A stretch of 64,000 bases of DNA from assembly GCA_040770625.1 (NCBI GenBank), contig JAXGIW010000004.1, forward strand, positions 144,786 to 208,785, read 5' to 3'. The stretch is from 58-81 sp012729145. Lineage in GTDB: Bacteria > Synergistota > Synergistia > Synergistales > Thermovirgaceae. The notes beneath the pieces are model-generated. The model ran no database searches. It saw only the letters and a program-made list of their open reading frames with translations, and was not told the origin of the DNA. Shown in pieces: positions 1 through 8,801 of this stretch. A program made the position numbers and the translations under genes. Numbering within the stretch: position 1 is the first letter of the stretch; each line of letters begins with the position of its first letter.

Positions 1-81
1 ATCTGTTCCATGTTCATCGTCCTTATCTCACCCCTCCATAGCTGTAGAGCCTGTAAAAGTTCCCTTCTCTGTCGCATCGGG

Positions 82-543
82 TCAATGATGATAACCTGTC
101 CCTTTCTCTATCGCAATAGCCCTGTAGACCTGTTCGAAGAGGAGCAGGAGGCTCATGTCGTGAGTAAGGGTCATCGGGGAAAGGGATACCGGCACATCGG
201 CCCTGGCCTTTACCGCACCCGAAACACCGAAAGGGCCTCCCACACACAGTATCACACGACCGCCGGTGCCTCGGAGTTTTTCAAAGAGCCAACGGGAGAA
301 CCCTTCGCTGGTGAAGCTGTTGCCGGAGTCTTCGAGAAGGGCAAGAAGGTCCCTCTCATTGATCCTTTTGAGGATCGCCGCACCCTCTTCCCGGAGGGAT
401 GCCACGGAGGACTTGCCTCCGGAACTCCTTACCGCCTCCCACTGGAACGGAACGCAACTGCCTATCCGCCGATGGTACTCCTCTATTCCGTTTTTATAAA
501 GGGGGTTTTTGGGTCTCCCCACTGAAAGGATCACAAGCTTCAA
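82..543 (-). CDS. rlmH: 23S rRNA pseudouridine(1915)-N3-methyltransferase RlmH
   Basis: Predicted SPOUT-family SAM-dependent methyltransferase that modifies pseudouridine 1915 in helix 69 of 23S rRNA. The 153 residues match the family's usual length of about 155. Visible are the N-terminal KLVILSVGRPK strand, the knot region with CVGGPFGVSG (about residues 101-110), the helix LTHDMSLLLLFEQVYRA and the terminal YHH, where the family normally ends in a YH motif. The start is TTG and overlaps the stop of the V-ATPase D gene (TTGA), so it is translated as the last gene of that operon. The co-location looks like operon packing rather than shared function. Confidence 0.93.
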   Translation of the reverse strand: MKLVILSVGRPKNPLYKNGIEEYHRRIGSCVPFQWEAVRSSGGKSSVASLREEGAAILKRINERDLLALLEDSGNSFTSEGFSRWLFEKLRGTGGRVILCVGGPFGVSGAVKARADVPVSLSPMTLTHDMSLLLLFEQVYRAIAIEKGTGYHH

Positions 544-1217
544 TTGGAGCCACGTCTGCCCTGGATCCCGAAAGATCGGGAACGGGAGGTTCTTGCCCTT
601 TTCCCGAGCATCTTCTTGACCGAGAAGGCTTCATCCCTCTCCCTCTCAGCCAGGGCCAGCCTTATCCTTCTCTGCTGCCCCTCCAGTCCCGGGAGCATCT
701 CCTGTTCAAGGTTGTTCACCTTTCTCCTGGTCTTCTCGAACTCCAGCTCCAGGGCATCCAGTTTGGATTTGAGGTTAATGTACTTCCAGAGAACAGGTTC
801 TATCCTGGCCAGGGTCTCCAAAAGCTCATCCACGTGCATCGAAGCCAGGGCAGGATCCATAAGCATTCCTCCCAGGAGAGGTCCCCTCCCCTCGTCCTCA
901 GGGAAGAACTGGGAGTACTTGCACCCCATAAGGGCATGACGGACGATCCTGACCTTCCGCGGTTCGATCCCCCATGACAGCAGCGTCATCACCGATTCAC
1001 CCTCGAAGAGCTGGACAAGGGCATAGGCGTAAGAGACGAAAGATAGCATGCTCTCAACTTCCCGCCTCATTGTCCGGAAGGTAGCCCGGTCGGTCTCGAT
1101 CTCCCTTAGCAAGGCCTCTTTTTTCCTTTCCAGAAGGGAACAGCCGAAACGCATATTTTCAATCTTCCGAGAGATCTCGATCAGTTCGCTCCTTGATACG
1201 GGGACATCACTGTTCAT
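540..1217 (-). CDS. ntpD: V-type ATP synthase subunit D (central stalk)
   Basis: Central rotor-shaft subunit of the V1 domain, linking the A3B3 head to the membrane rotor. The protein is about 225 residues and almost wholly helical with coiled-coil character, as expected for subunit D (residues 10-60 and 150-215 of charged heptad-like sequence). I chose the ATG at 1217, which gives MNSDVPVSRSELIEI and follows a GAGG/GGAG-rich stretch. A TTG ten codons upstream is possible but lies deeper inside the B gene. It overlaps subunit B by 11 bp. The order A-B-D is typical of bacterial V-ATPase operons. Confidence 0.93.
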   Translation of the reverse strand: MNSDVPVSRSELIEISRKIENMRFGCSLLERKKEALLREIETDRATFRTMRREVESMLSFVSYAYALVQLFEGESVMTLLSWGIEPRKVRIVRHALMGCKYSQFFPEDEGRGPLLGGMLMDPALASMHVDELLETLARIEPVLWKYINLKSKLDALELEFEKTRRKVNNLEQEMLPGLEGQQRRIRLALAERERDEAFSVKKMLGKRARTSRSRSFGIQGRRGSN

Positions 1218-2595
1218 CGATCCGGACTCTCCCTGTCTCCTCAACAAGATCGGCGGGGATCCTGAAAAGTTCCTCGTCGGGGAGGACCGAGAGGGCTTTT
1301 AACCCCGCCGACAAAGATTCCTCTATGGAAAGAGCGTTGTCGCCCTGGTTGAGGAAAACTCTCTCGAAGACCGAACCGAACCGGAGGTAGTGAAGCTCCG
1401 TTTCTGTAAGGCCCTCATCCCCTACGATCAGCCTCAGCCTGGATGCTTCCCTGGACCTCGCATAGGAGGCAAAAAGCTGGTCAGCTACCTGCCTATGACC
1501 AGAAAAGGTCTTCCCTTCGCCGATCCCTTTGTTCATAAGCCTGCTGAGACTCGAAAGAACATTGATCGGAGGGTAGACACCTCTCGCCTGAAGCCCCCTG
1601 TCCAGGACTATCTGGCCTTCAGTAATGTACCCTGAAAGGTCAACCACCGGGTGGGTCATGTCATCCCCCGGCATTGAAACAATGGGCAGCTGGGTTATGC
1701 TACCATTAATCCCCTTTATGCATCCGGCTCTTTCGTAGAGGCTTGCAAGGTCAGAATAGAGGTATCCCGGGAAGCCTCTTCTACCCGGGGCCTCCTCCCT
1801 AGCGGAACTAACCTCTCTGAGGGCTTCGCAGTAGTGAAGCATGTCCGTCATTACAACAAGAACGTCATAGCCACGATCGAAAGCAAAATACTCCGCTATC
1901 GTCAGGGCCGTTCTTGGCGCAAGAAGCCTCTCCACGGCGGAGTCGCTTGCAAGGTTGACAATGAAGACCCCGTTGAAGAGAGCTCCCGTCTCCTCGAAGG
2001 AATCCCTGAAGAACCTGGCTTCCCTCTCCGTTATTCCTATGGCGGCGAAGACGACCAGAAATCTCTCGGGGTTACCCGGAACATGAGCCTGCCTGACCAC
2101 CTGGGCGGCTATCTCATTAGCGGGTAAGCCTGACCCCGAAAAGATAGGCAATTTCTGGCCTTTCACCAGGGTGTTGAGAAGGTCTATGGACGATATGCCC
2201 GTCTCAACGAATTCACTTGGGCTCGCTCTCATGGCCGGGTTAAGAGGGGAACCTGTTATAGGAGCCTCCTTCTCAAAACAGGGAAGTGCCTTGCCGCTCC
2301 TTGGAACACCCCGGCCGTCGAGGGTCTGCCCCATCAGGGAGGGTCCCAGGCGGACCTTGACCACATCCTTCTCGAACCATACAGTGCAGTCGCCTGGGTT
2401 CAGTCCGATGGTCCCCTCGAAGACCTGGATCGCACAGATATTGCCGTCGACCTGCAGTACCTGCCCAGTCCTCCTCCCCTCACCGGTCTCTATGGTCACG
2501 ACCTCCCCAAGGGCCGCTTTCCTTGCGTTGGAAACGAAGACCAGGGGTCCCGATATACCGTTGACAAGTCTGGAACCTTCCCTGTAAAGGACCAT
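1207..2595 (-). CDS. ntpB: V-type ATP synthase subunit B
   Basis: Non-catalytic nucleotide-binding subunit of the A3B3 hexamer, 462 residues, the normal length. It has the beta-barrel N-terminus, the degenerate P-loop region FSGSGLPANEIAAQV (about 153-167), the VVMTDMLHYCEALREVS segment and the GSITQLPIVSMPGDDMTHP segment that are characteristic of subunit B. It starts with ATG one base after the A-subunit stop, with GGAG upstream. Together with subunit A it forms the ATP-hydrolysing or ATP-synthesising head. Confidence 0.97.
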   Translation of the reverse strand: MVLYREGSRLVNGISGPLVFVSNARKAALGEVVTIETGEGRRTGQVLQVDGNICAIQVFEGTIGLNPGDCTVWFEKDVVKVRLGPSLMGQTLDGRGVPRSGKALPCFEKEAPITGSPLNPAMRASPSEFVETGISSIDLLNTLVKGQKLPIFSGSGLPANEIAAQVVRQAHVPGNPERFLVVFAAIGITEREARFFRDSFEETGALFNGVFIVNLASDSAVERLLAPRTALTIAEYFAFDRGYDVLVVMTDMLHYCEALREVSSAREEAPGRRGFPGYLYSDLASLYERAGCIKGINGSITQLPIVSMPGDDMTHPVVDLSGYITEGQIVLDRGLQARGVYPPINVLSSLSRLMNKGIGEGKTFSGHRQVADQLFASYARSREASRLRLIVGDEGLTETELHYLRFGSVFERVFLNQGDNALSIEESLSAGLKALSVLPDEELFRIPADLVEETGRVRIDEQ

Positions 2596-2596
2596 A

Positions 2597-4363
2597 TCAG
2601 GAGCCCTCCAATCCGGAAAGGGACCGGGTCAGGTCGTCAAGCCATGCGGAAGACCGTTCCTGGAACTCCTCTGTCGATGTTCCCCTGAGTGAAAGGACTC
2701 TCCGCAACAGGCCGAGGCCCTGTATCTGCTGATGCAGGACCCCCTTTTTGATCTCCTCCCTGACCAGTTCATGAAGATCTTTCAGGGTACCAGCGAACTG
2801 CATCTGTCTTTCCAGGGAGTTGAAGGCATCCAGAGGATCAAAGGCGTTCTGCTGAAGAAAGGTTATCCTTATGATCTCGCCCATCTCCAGGTCCCACTTG
2901 TCCTGTTCTGAAAGGGCATCCCTGCCAACGATCTGGACGAGTGAGAGAAGCTCCGTCTCACGGTCCAGCAGCTCCCTGAGGAAGGAGACTCCATCTCTCC
3001 ACTCCTTACCGAGGTTCTCCATGAAATAGGCCTCAAGAGCCTTTTCGTAGAGAGAGTAGCTCTGTTTCCAGTTAATTGAAGGAAAATGGCGGCTCTCGGC
3101 AAGCCTTTTGTCGAGGGCCCAGAAAGCTCCCGAAAGTCTCAGGCTCGCCTGGGTGACGGGTTCCGAGAAATCCCCGCCCCCGGGGGAAACGGCGTTGAAT
3201 ATGGTGATCGATCCCTTTCTTCGGGGCTCTCCCAGGGCCATGACCCTTCCTGCCCTCTCGTAGTATTGCGCAAGCCTGGACCCGAGGTAGGCGGGGTACC
3301 CCTCTTCACCGGGCATTTCGCCCAGGCGTCCCGATATCTCCCTCAACGCCTCTGCCCAGCGGGAGGTAGAGTCGGCCATGAGCGCGACGTCAAGTCCCAT
3401 GTCACGGAAATATTCGGCTATGGTCATCCCGAGGTATATGCTGGCTTCCCTTGCGGCGACAGGCATGTTCGAGGTGTTCGCTATCAATACCATTCTATCC
3501 ATCAAAGGTCTTCCTGTGTGGGGATCCCTGATGTGGGGGAACTCTTCAAGGACCTCCGTCATTTCATTGCCCCTCTCTCCACATCCAATATACACGACCA
3601 CCTCAGCATTGCACCACTTGGCCAGTGACTGTTGGGTGACGGTCTTGCCCGTGCCGAAACCACCGGGGACCACAGCCGCCCCGCCCAGCGCGACGGGAAA
3701 AAGAGTGTCAAGCACTCTCTGCCCAGTGATCAGGGGTTCCGAGAAAGAGAGCTTATCCTCGCAGGGACGTGGTGTCCTTACGTGCCAGCGCTGGCAGAGG
3801 GAGATCTCCTGTCCGCTCTCGAGGAGGCATACTGTATCATCGACACTGAACACCCTGTCTCCCGGGGCTATCTCCTTTACCCTCGACGGGCCGCTTCCGG
3901 GAGGCACCAGGATCAGGTGCCTGAAACCCTCTCCCTCAATGACGGATCCTATGACATCGCCTGGAAGAACAGCGTCTCCGCAGGCCCTTATGGGGGTAAA
4001 CTCCCATTTTTTTTTGGTATCAAGACTTCTGGAGAAGAAACCTCTTTTCAGAAAGCATGAGACGCCATCTTCCGAAAAACTCCCGAGCAGGGGTCTTCCT
4101 ATTCCGTCGAGGACGCTGCCCAGAAGCCCGGGACCAAGATCGATACCCAGAAGTTCCCCGGTAAATTCGACCGGCTCTCCCACATGGACACCGTCGATCT
4201 CTTCGTAGACCTGTATGTCGACTTCTGTTCCATCTATTCTGATAACCTCTCCGAGGAGACGTTCATTACCCACTCTTGCGACCTCGAAGTTCGAGACCGG
4301 CTGGTCCCGATCGGCCCGTATGACTGTCCCTGCAAGGCTCCTGATCCTTCCCATGTTGGACAT
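2597..4363 (-). CDS. ntpA: V-type ATP synthase catalytic subunit A
   Basis: Catalytic ATPase subunit, 588 residues from the ATG chosen here. It contains the Walker A motif GGFGTGKTVTQ (about residues 230-240), the catalytic GERGNEMTEVL segment, Walker B-like VALMADSTSRWAEALREIS and the long non-homologous insertion typical of V/A-type A subunits. A TTG or GTG start a few codons upstream is possible, but the ATG at 4363 lies 8 bases after GGGAG and does not overlap the F subunit. It drives or uses transmembrane ion flow through I and K. Confidence 0.96.
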   Translation of the reverse strand: MSNMGRIRSLAGTVIRADRDQPVSNFEVARVGNERLLGEVIRIDGTEVDIQVYEEIDGVHVGEPVEFTGELLGIDLGPGLLGSVLDGIGRPLLGSFSEDGVSCFLKRGFFSRSLDTKKKWEFTPIRACGDAVLPGDVIGSVIEGEGFRHLILVPPGSGPSRVKEIAPGDRVFSVDDTVCLLESGQEISLCQRWHVRTPRPCEDKLSFSEPLITGQRVLDTLFPVALGGAAVVPGGFGTGKTVTQQSLAKWCNAEVVVYIGCGERGNEMTEVLEEFPHIRDPHTGRPLMDRMVLIANTSNMPVAAREASIYLGMTIAEYFRDMGLDVALMADSTSRWAEALREISGRLGEMPGEEGYPAYLGSRLAQYYERAGRVMALGEPRRKGSITIFNAVSPGGGDFSEPVTQASLRLSGAFWALDKRLAESRHFPSINWKQSYSLYEKALEAYFMENLGKEWRDGVSFLRELLDRETELLSLVQIVGRDALSEQDKWDLEMGEIIRITFLQQNAFDPLDAFNSLERQMQFAGTLKDLHELVREEIKKGVLHQQIQGLGLLRRVLSLRGTSTEEFQERSSAWLDDLTRSLSGLEGS

Positions 4364-4368
4364 ATCGC

Positions 4369-4653
4369 TCACTCCCAACCCTTTACGCTGCTTTTGAGGG
4401 AGGGCATCTGCACCCAGACAGGGTCAGAGGTCTTCGCCTTCCTCTTGTAGAACTCCGGGATACTCTCTGCCCAGTCCGATTCGACCAGCACAAAGGCGAC
4501 CTCTTCGCTCTGAAGCTTCTGGAAACAGTCCGGAAAGTCCTCGGGACCTTCGCAGACGATAGCTTCGAACCCCAGGAGGGACCATAACTCAATGAAAAGC
4601 TGTCTTCCAAGGACGTACCCCTTGCCGTAGTTCTGTTTCTCCAAAAAAGTCAC
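4369..4653 (-). CDS. ntpF: V-type ATP synthase subunit F
   Basis: Small Rossmann-like central-stalk subunit that binds subunit D, 94 residues, within the family range of 95-110. Identified from length, alternating beta/alpha pattern (GFEAIVCEGPEDFPDCF, VAFVLVESDWAESIPEFYK) and its fixed place between C and A. It starts with GTG overlapping the C-subunit stop (GTGA). No strong Shine-Dalgarno sequence is visible, so it probably depends on translational coupling. Confidence 0.85.
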   Translation of the reverse strand: MTFLEKQNYGKGYVLGRQLFIELWSLLGFEAIVCEGPEDFPDCFQKLQSEEVAFVLVESDWAESIPEFYKRKAKTSDPVWVQMPSLKSSVKGWE

Positions 4654-5702
4654 CCCGTAAGGACCAGCTTGTCGATGATAGTATCCACTTCAAGACCCAT
4701 GTCCACGCCTACCACGAGAGCGTTAAGGTTCTGCCACTCCAGAAGCTGGTGAGCTATGAACGCCGTTGCAACTTCTATGCCGAGGAGGTCCTTTCTTCTC
4801 TGTGCTATCTGCCATTTCCAGAACTCCCTCATTGCCCTGCCCGTCACCATTTCCGCGGGGCCTCCCTGGAAGCGTCCCAAAATGGTCTCCCAGGGTGTCG
4901 AGGCGAGGAGATCCTCCGGCCGGGAGGAATTCCTGAGCCGGTCTGCGGAGAGGGAATATCCTCCTTCAATGAAAAGTTCTCCCGCCTTTTCCCCGGGAAG
5001 GACGCCGGCGGCGACCCTTGACCATATATTCATGTTCCATATGTCGATAGACCGCCCCAGCAGCTCCCTGACAAGAGCAGAATCCTTGGTCCTGTGACTG
5101 TCCAGGATCTCGTCAAGGTATGTCAATACCCCCGACAGAAAGATCCTTTCGCTTGCAGGAAGGCTGGATCCTTTGGCTACCTGGCCGCAAGCCCGGCCCA
5201 GAGCCCTCGAAAGTTGGTGATCAAAGGCAAGACACTTGTCGATCACATGGGTAATGGAGTGGCTCTTCCAGAGATCTGCGAAAAAAGTCACCGGAAGGGT
5301 TCCGTAACCGTGCCACTGGGGGTGACCTTCGTAGAGGGCACCGGTGAAGTAGTACCTGAGAAGGAGCCTTCCGTTATGAAGGTCGGCCCTGGCAAGAAGC
5401 ACCGTCATAAGGTCCTCGGGCTCCCCCATGGCCATCTTCCTGGCATGGTTGAGGGTGTCTGCCGAGGTGTCCGCGAGTGCCACCTCTATCCTCCGATGGG
5501 TCGAGAGCGGTTGTTCGACCAGACTTTTCCTGAAACTTTTTCCGTACCTGGTCTCAAGCAGAAAGACCTCTATCTCCTCAAGCCGTCGGAATGCCAGACG
5601 CCGATAGTCCTCTTTCACCAGGAAGTCCGAGAAGTGAGCCCGGAGCCTGGCGTTAAGGTAGCCGTAGTTCTCGGGAAGATCCTTCAGATCCTTCAAGAAC
5701 AT
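4650..5702 (-). CDS. ntpC: V-type ATP synthase subunit C (AC39/d-type)
   Basis: Funnel-shaped subunit that joins the central stalk to the K-ring. About 350 residues, all-helical, with the AC39-family pattern (three repeated helical bundles; NYGYLNARLRAHFSDFL near the N-terminus and a terminal segment about a locus-defined helix ending VDTIIDKLVLTG). The ATG at 5702 (MFLKDLKDLPENYG) is preceded by GGAG at about 10 bases, and it overlaps subunit E by 50 bp. Sequence conservation in this family is low, so the call leans partly on position. Confidence 0.88.
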   Translation of the reverse strand: MFLKDLKDLPENYGYLNARLRAHFSDFLVKEDYRRLAFRRLEEIEVFLLETRYGKSFRKSLVEQPLSTHRRIEVALADTSADTLNHARKMAMGEPEDLMTVLLARADLHNGRLLLRYYFTGALYEGHPQWHGYGTLPVTFFADLWKSHSITHVIDKCLAFDHQLSRALGRACGQVAKGSSLPASERIFLSGVLTYLDEILDSHRTKDSALVRELLGRSIDIWNMNIWSRVAAGVLPGEKAGELFIEGGYSLSADRLRNSSRPEDLLASTPWETILGRFQGGPAEMVTGRAMREFWKWQIAQRRKDLLGIEVATAFIAHQLLEWQNLNALVVGVDMGLEVDTIIDKLVLTG

Positions 5703-6279
5703 GACAGTAGCTCTCCGAGAGGTCTCGAACAAGTTCTTTCTGGAACAGGTCCCACCTGGTCTTTATCGTGTTATCAACAAAGACGGACCGAGTGCCGGCA
5801 TCAGTGACAAGGCAACCACCCCACGATGTATCTTCTTCGCTCTCCTCCACGGCAATTATTCTCCGGTCCCTGGAGATCAAGTCTTTTTCACCTGGAGGGA
5901 CCAGAACGACAGCCTCCTCGGCCAGAGAGTCAAGGGCCTCCCCGACCAGTTCGGCAAGGATCCTTCCGTAGAGGACCCTGTCCCTCCGGATCATGGATAT
6001 CCTTTCACATACCCTCTTCGAGATCTCTTCAAGGAAGGAGGAGATCTTCTCAAGGGCCTCCTCCCTGACCAGGAGAAGGCCTCGCCTCTTTTCTCTCTCC
6101 AGAAGAAGTTCATACCTCTTTCTATGTCTGGTCCTTATGGAGTGGACCTTTCTTTCCGTCTCTCTTCTCGCCTCGAACATCCTGTCCGAGACGAACCGGT
6201 CTGATACTGCCTTCGCCTCCGCAGATTTCAGCGCAAACTCTTCCTCCAGAGCTCTCTTGAAATCTCCTGTTCCTGTCAT
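5653..6279 (-). CDS. ntpE: V-type ATP synthase subunit E (peripheral stalk)
   Basis: Peripheral-stalk subunit, 208 residues. The N-terminal 110 residues are a long charged helix (ALKSAEAKAVSDRFVSDRM and beyond), followed by a compact alpha/beta C-terminal domain ending near GGCLVTDAGTRSVFVDNTIK, which is the typical subunit E motif (GG-x-x-x-DNT). It forms a heterodimer with the G/H subunit encoded at 8436-8801. ATG start; only a weak GAGGG lies upstream. Confidence 0.93.
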   Translation of the reverse strand: MTGTGDFKRALEEEFALKSAEAKAVSDRFVSDRMFEARRETERKVHSIRTRHRKRYELLLEREKRRGLLLVREEALEKISSFLEEISKRVCERISMIRRDRVLYGRILAELVGEALDSLAEEAVVLVPPGEKDLISRDRRIIAVEESEEDTSWGGCLVTDAGTRSVFVDNTIKTRWDLFQKELVRDLSESYCHVLEGSEGSSRELRLP

Positions 6280-6328
6280 TTCAGCAGGTGACCCTCGGGC
6301 GCCTTATTCTGGCCTTTTCAGGACCGGT

Positions 6329-6547
6329 TCATGCGAACTGCAGGATCAGCATGACGGCTACGACAAAACCCAGGATCACCATTGTCTCCGGAAGGGCCTC
6401 AAGAATGATGATAATTCCTCCCGTTTCAGGTTTCTCTGCAATAGTCCCCGCGCCTACGCTGCCTATTCTGGCCTGGGCGTATGCTGTGGCTATGGCGGGC
6501 AATCCCACGGCCAGAGCTGCAGCCAGAGCTATCAGTGCTTTTTCCAT
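6329..6547 (-). CDS. ntpK: V-type ATP synthase subunit K (c-ring proteolipid)
   Basis: Membrane rotor subunit, only 72 residues: a single two-helix hairpin rather than the duplicated 16-kDa form found in Enterococcus. Helix 1 covers residues 4-36 and carries Gln25; helix 2 covers 43-70 and carries the ion-binding Glu54 in ALPETMVILG, followed by Thr55. The Gln in helix 1 with Glu-Thr/Ser in helix 2 resembles the Na+-binding signature of sodium-coupled c subunits, so Na+ coupling is possible (inference). An AGGAGG site precedes the ATG. It overlaps subunit I by 16 bp. Confidence 0.94.
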   Translation of the reverse strand: MEKALIALAAALAVGLPAIATAYAQARIGSVGAGTIAEKPETGGIIIILEALPETMVILGFVVAVMLILQFA

Positions 6548-8439
6548 AATTCTGGTTTCCTCCTTGAAAAGGGTTTGTATCGGGTTCCCCCTCCGGAATA
6601 GAACTTTCCGAGGAACTCCACGTATTGAAGCCGGGCAGAATGCAGACTCGAACCTGCAATGGCAAGTACGAAGTTCAGAAGGTGGATCGTCAGGGCCATA
6701 AAGATACCTACAAAGGTAACCCCCATGGAATCAACGAAGCTGTTGGCCACCATGGCGAGAATGGCGGAAGAGAGACCTATGGCGGCTATACGAACGTAAC
6801 TGAGCACATTACCGACAGACCCCAGAGCTTCGACAAGACCCCCCATTCCTCCTCCTGCAAGCAGAAGGGCAAGTCCCAGCACCAGCAGGGTAACGGAGAT
6901 GGTAAAGAACTGTCCGGGCAGCCATCCCTTGACCAGGACCATCCCAGAAAGGAGGGCCATAAAGATCAGGATGTTTCCCAGCCTTTCCAGCCACAGGTGC
7001 CTGTGACCTGTCCTCAGCCCCTGGATCATCCCCATGATAAAACCCAGAAGAACGTGGGCAAATCCGAGACTTATGGTGAATATCATTACGGGAATGACCA
7101 CCTGGGATCTCTCGAGCCATAACGGCTCCAGGTGAAGGAACCGGTGTCCCAGATCCCCGAACGCCTCTCCGTAGGCCACGCCCCATAAGATCGACCACGC
7201 TGCTATGAAGAGAAGAATGGACCCGACGTCGTTAAGCATGGGGCGACCCACCTTCTTCCTGAACCAGAGACCGAGGGCTCCTATCACCAGTCCGTATCCC
7301 ATGTCGCCTATCATGCATCCCCCGAAGAAGGGGAAGAAAATACCGATAAGTATAGTGGGGTCAAGACCCTTGTATGAAACGACAGGCATCAGCCTCAGGA
7401 ACAGCTCGAAGGGCCTGAAATACTCTGGATTACTGAGGGACGTGGGAACTTCGGACCACTCTCCGGGGTGAGGATCCCGCCAGCGAAGAAGGATCCTTTC
7501 CCGGAACTCTCCTCTCAATTCAGTCTCAAGCCTGTCCTTTTCGTCGGAAGGGACCCATCCCGAAAGACGGAATATCTCCCCCCGGGTGTCGCTTCCAGTC
7601 TCGACAAGGATCTCCTCTATCTTTTCGTCCAACAGAACATAGAGGGCTCCGATCTTGGGCCCCCATTCCTGCCTTGTCTTCATAAGGTTCCTTTCGATCT
7701 CCCCTATCCTCCGGGGAAGGTCTTCAAGGGCGGTCTCCATCAGGGGAACGGCATCCTGGAAGGACATGGTCTCATACTCGCCCGGGAGGATCCATGGAAG
7801 GCATTCGCGGGAGCTCAGGATAGCCGAGACCCCTTTTCTGAACTCGGAAGGATAGGCAATGGCGAGGATCCTCTCTCCGCCTGGACTGACAATCAGGTGA
7901 TAGGGGGTCTTGTCGTCGCTGCCCAGGGGGTCATGTTCCCTTATCATCTTTCTGATCCTGGCAGCAAGGTCAGCGACATCTGCCCTTTGCGCCCACCAGA
8001 GAGTGATTTCAAGGCCTTTCCCGGAGTTCTCTGAAATGAAGGAGTCGAAATGCCTGACGGTTCTCAGGGCTCCCTTTATCGAATTGATCCTCGATCCCAG
8101 TGCCTCCCTGAGGCGGATCCTCTCGGTAACCCTTGTGCTGAAGGAGTCCAGACTGTCTCTTATTCCATCGATTATCGCTTCATCAGGGGAGGAAAGAACG
8201 GATCTCTTCTCTTCGAGGGCTTTTCGGGGGATAGAACTCCATTCGTTCCAGCCAAGGCTCTCCAGGAGACCCAGGGCCTTGCCTCTAAGAAGCTTCAGAT
8301 CTGCCGCAGCCTCCGTTGAAACATATTCGACGGGTTCTTCCTGAAGATGAAGAACGCCAAGATCATGCAGCTTCTCGATGATCCGGGACCTGTCCCTTAC
8401 AAGGCCCCAGAGACCGAGAAGGACCATATCCCTTATCAA
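6532..8439 (-). CDS. ntpI: V-type ATP synthase subunit I (membrane stator)
   Basis: Large stator subunit (a-type), 635 residues. The N-terminal ~330 residues are cytosolic and helical. The C-terminal half has 7-8 transmembrane segments, starting near FFPFFGGCMIGDMGYGLVI, with the final segments FVLAIAGSSLHSARLQYVEF carrying the conserved polar residues facing the K-ring. Together with K it forms the ion path. The TTG start (MIRDMVLLGLWG) lies 10 bases after AGGAAGG and overlaps the previous stop (TTGA). An ATG four codons later is an alternative. Confidence 0.95.
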   Translation of the reverse strand: MIRDMVLLGLWGLVRDRSRIIEKLHDLGVLHLQEEPVEYVSTEAAADLKLLRGKALGLLESLGWNEWSSIPRKALEEKRSVLSSPDEAIIDGIRDSLDSFSTRVTERIRLREALGSRINSIKGALRTVRHFDSFISENSGKGLEITLWWAQRADVADLAARIRKMIREHDPLGSDDKTPYHLIVSPGGERILAIAYPSEFRKGVSAILSSRECLPWILPGEYETMSFQDAVPLMETALEDLPRRIGEIERNLMKTRQEWGPKIGALYVLLDEKIEEILVETGSDTRGEIFRLSGWVPSDEKDRLETELRGEFRERILLRWRDPHPGEWSEVPTSLSNPEYFRPFELFLRLMPVVSYKGLDPTILIGIFFPFFGGCMIGDMGYGLVIGALGLWFRKKVGRPMLNDVGSILLFIAAWSILWGVAYGEAFGDLGHRFLHLEPLWLERSQVVIPVMIFTISLGFAHVLLGFIMGMIQGLRTGHRHLWLERLGNILIFMALLSGMVLVKGWLPGQFFTISVTLLVLGLALLLAGGGMGGLVEALGSVGNVLSYVRIAAIGLSSAILAMVANSFVDSMGVTFVGIFMALTIHLLNFVLAIAGSSLHSARLQYVEFLGKFYSGGGTRYKPFSRRKPELWKKH

Positions 8440-8801
8440 GAGCGGCAGCCTTCCTTTCGCTCCCGATAAGCAGCGGGGAGTATCCCGCTGGCAGCCCTTT
8501 CCACGAGATCCCCGTTCATCAACCTCTCCAGTACAGGATCAAGAACATAACTCATTCTGCCTCTCAGCTCTTCAATAAAGGACTCCCTGGAGGATCGGAG
8601 CATCTCTTCGTACTTCTCCCACTCGCTCTCAGCCAGGGTAATCGAATTCTCCGACAGTTCCCTGATCCTCTCCAGGGCCTTGCCCTGCTCCTCCCTCAGG
8701 CGTGTCTTCTCCTCCTCAAGGCTGACCTCCAGGGCCCTCCTGAAGGATTCGATCTCAGGATCAAGGTCATCTAAGGTCGGGACTGGTTCATCGGGTCTCA
8801 T
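8436..8801 (-). CDS. V-type ATP synthase subunit G/H (peripheral stalk partner of E)
   Basis: About 121 residues, predicted to be one long charged coiled coil (residues 15-90, EEEKTRLREEQGKALERIRE) with no hydrophobic membrane segment. Its size, composition and place directly before subunit I match the G/H peripheral-stalk subunit. The sequence is too divergent for a motif-based call. The ATG at 8801 is about 11 bases after GGAGGG; a GTG at 8810 is less likely because it lies on top of that site. Confidence 0.75.
   Translation of the reverse strand: MRPDEPVPTLDDLDPEIESFRRALEVSLEEEKTRLREEQGKALERIRELSENSITLAESEWEKYEEMLRSSRESFIEELRGRMSYVLDPVLERLMNGDLVERAASGILPAAYRERKEGCRS

Noticed and set aside
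1..17. Possible start of a further minus-strand gene (ATG AAC ATG GAA CAG) at the window edge
   Set aside because: Only five codons are visible and the GGAGGGG site is about 14 bases away, so it cannot be supported from this window alone.
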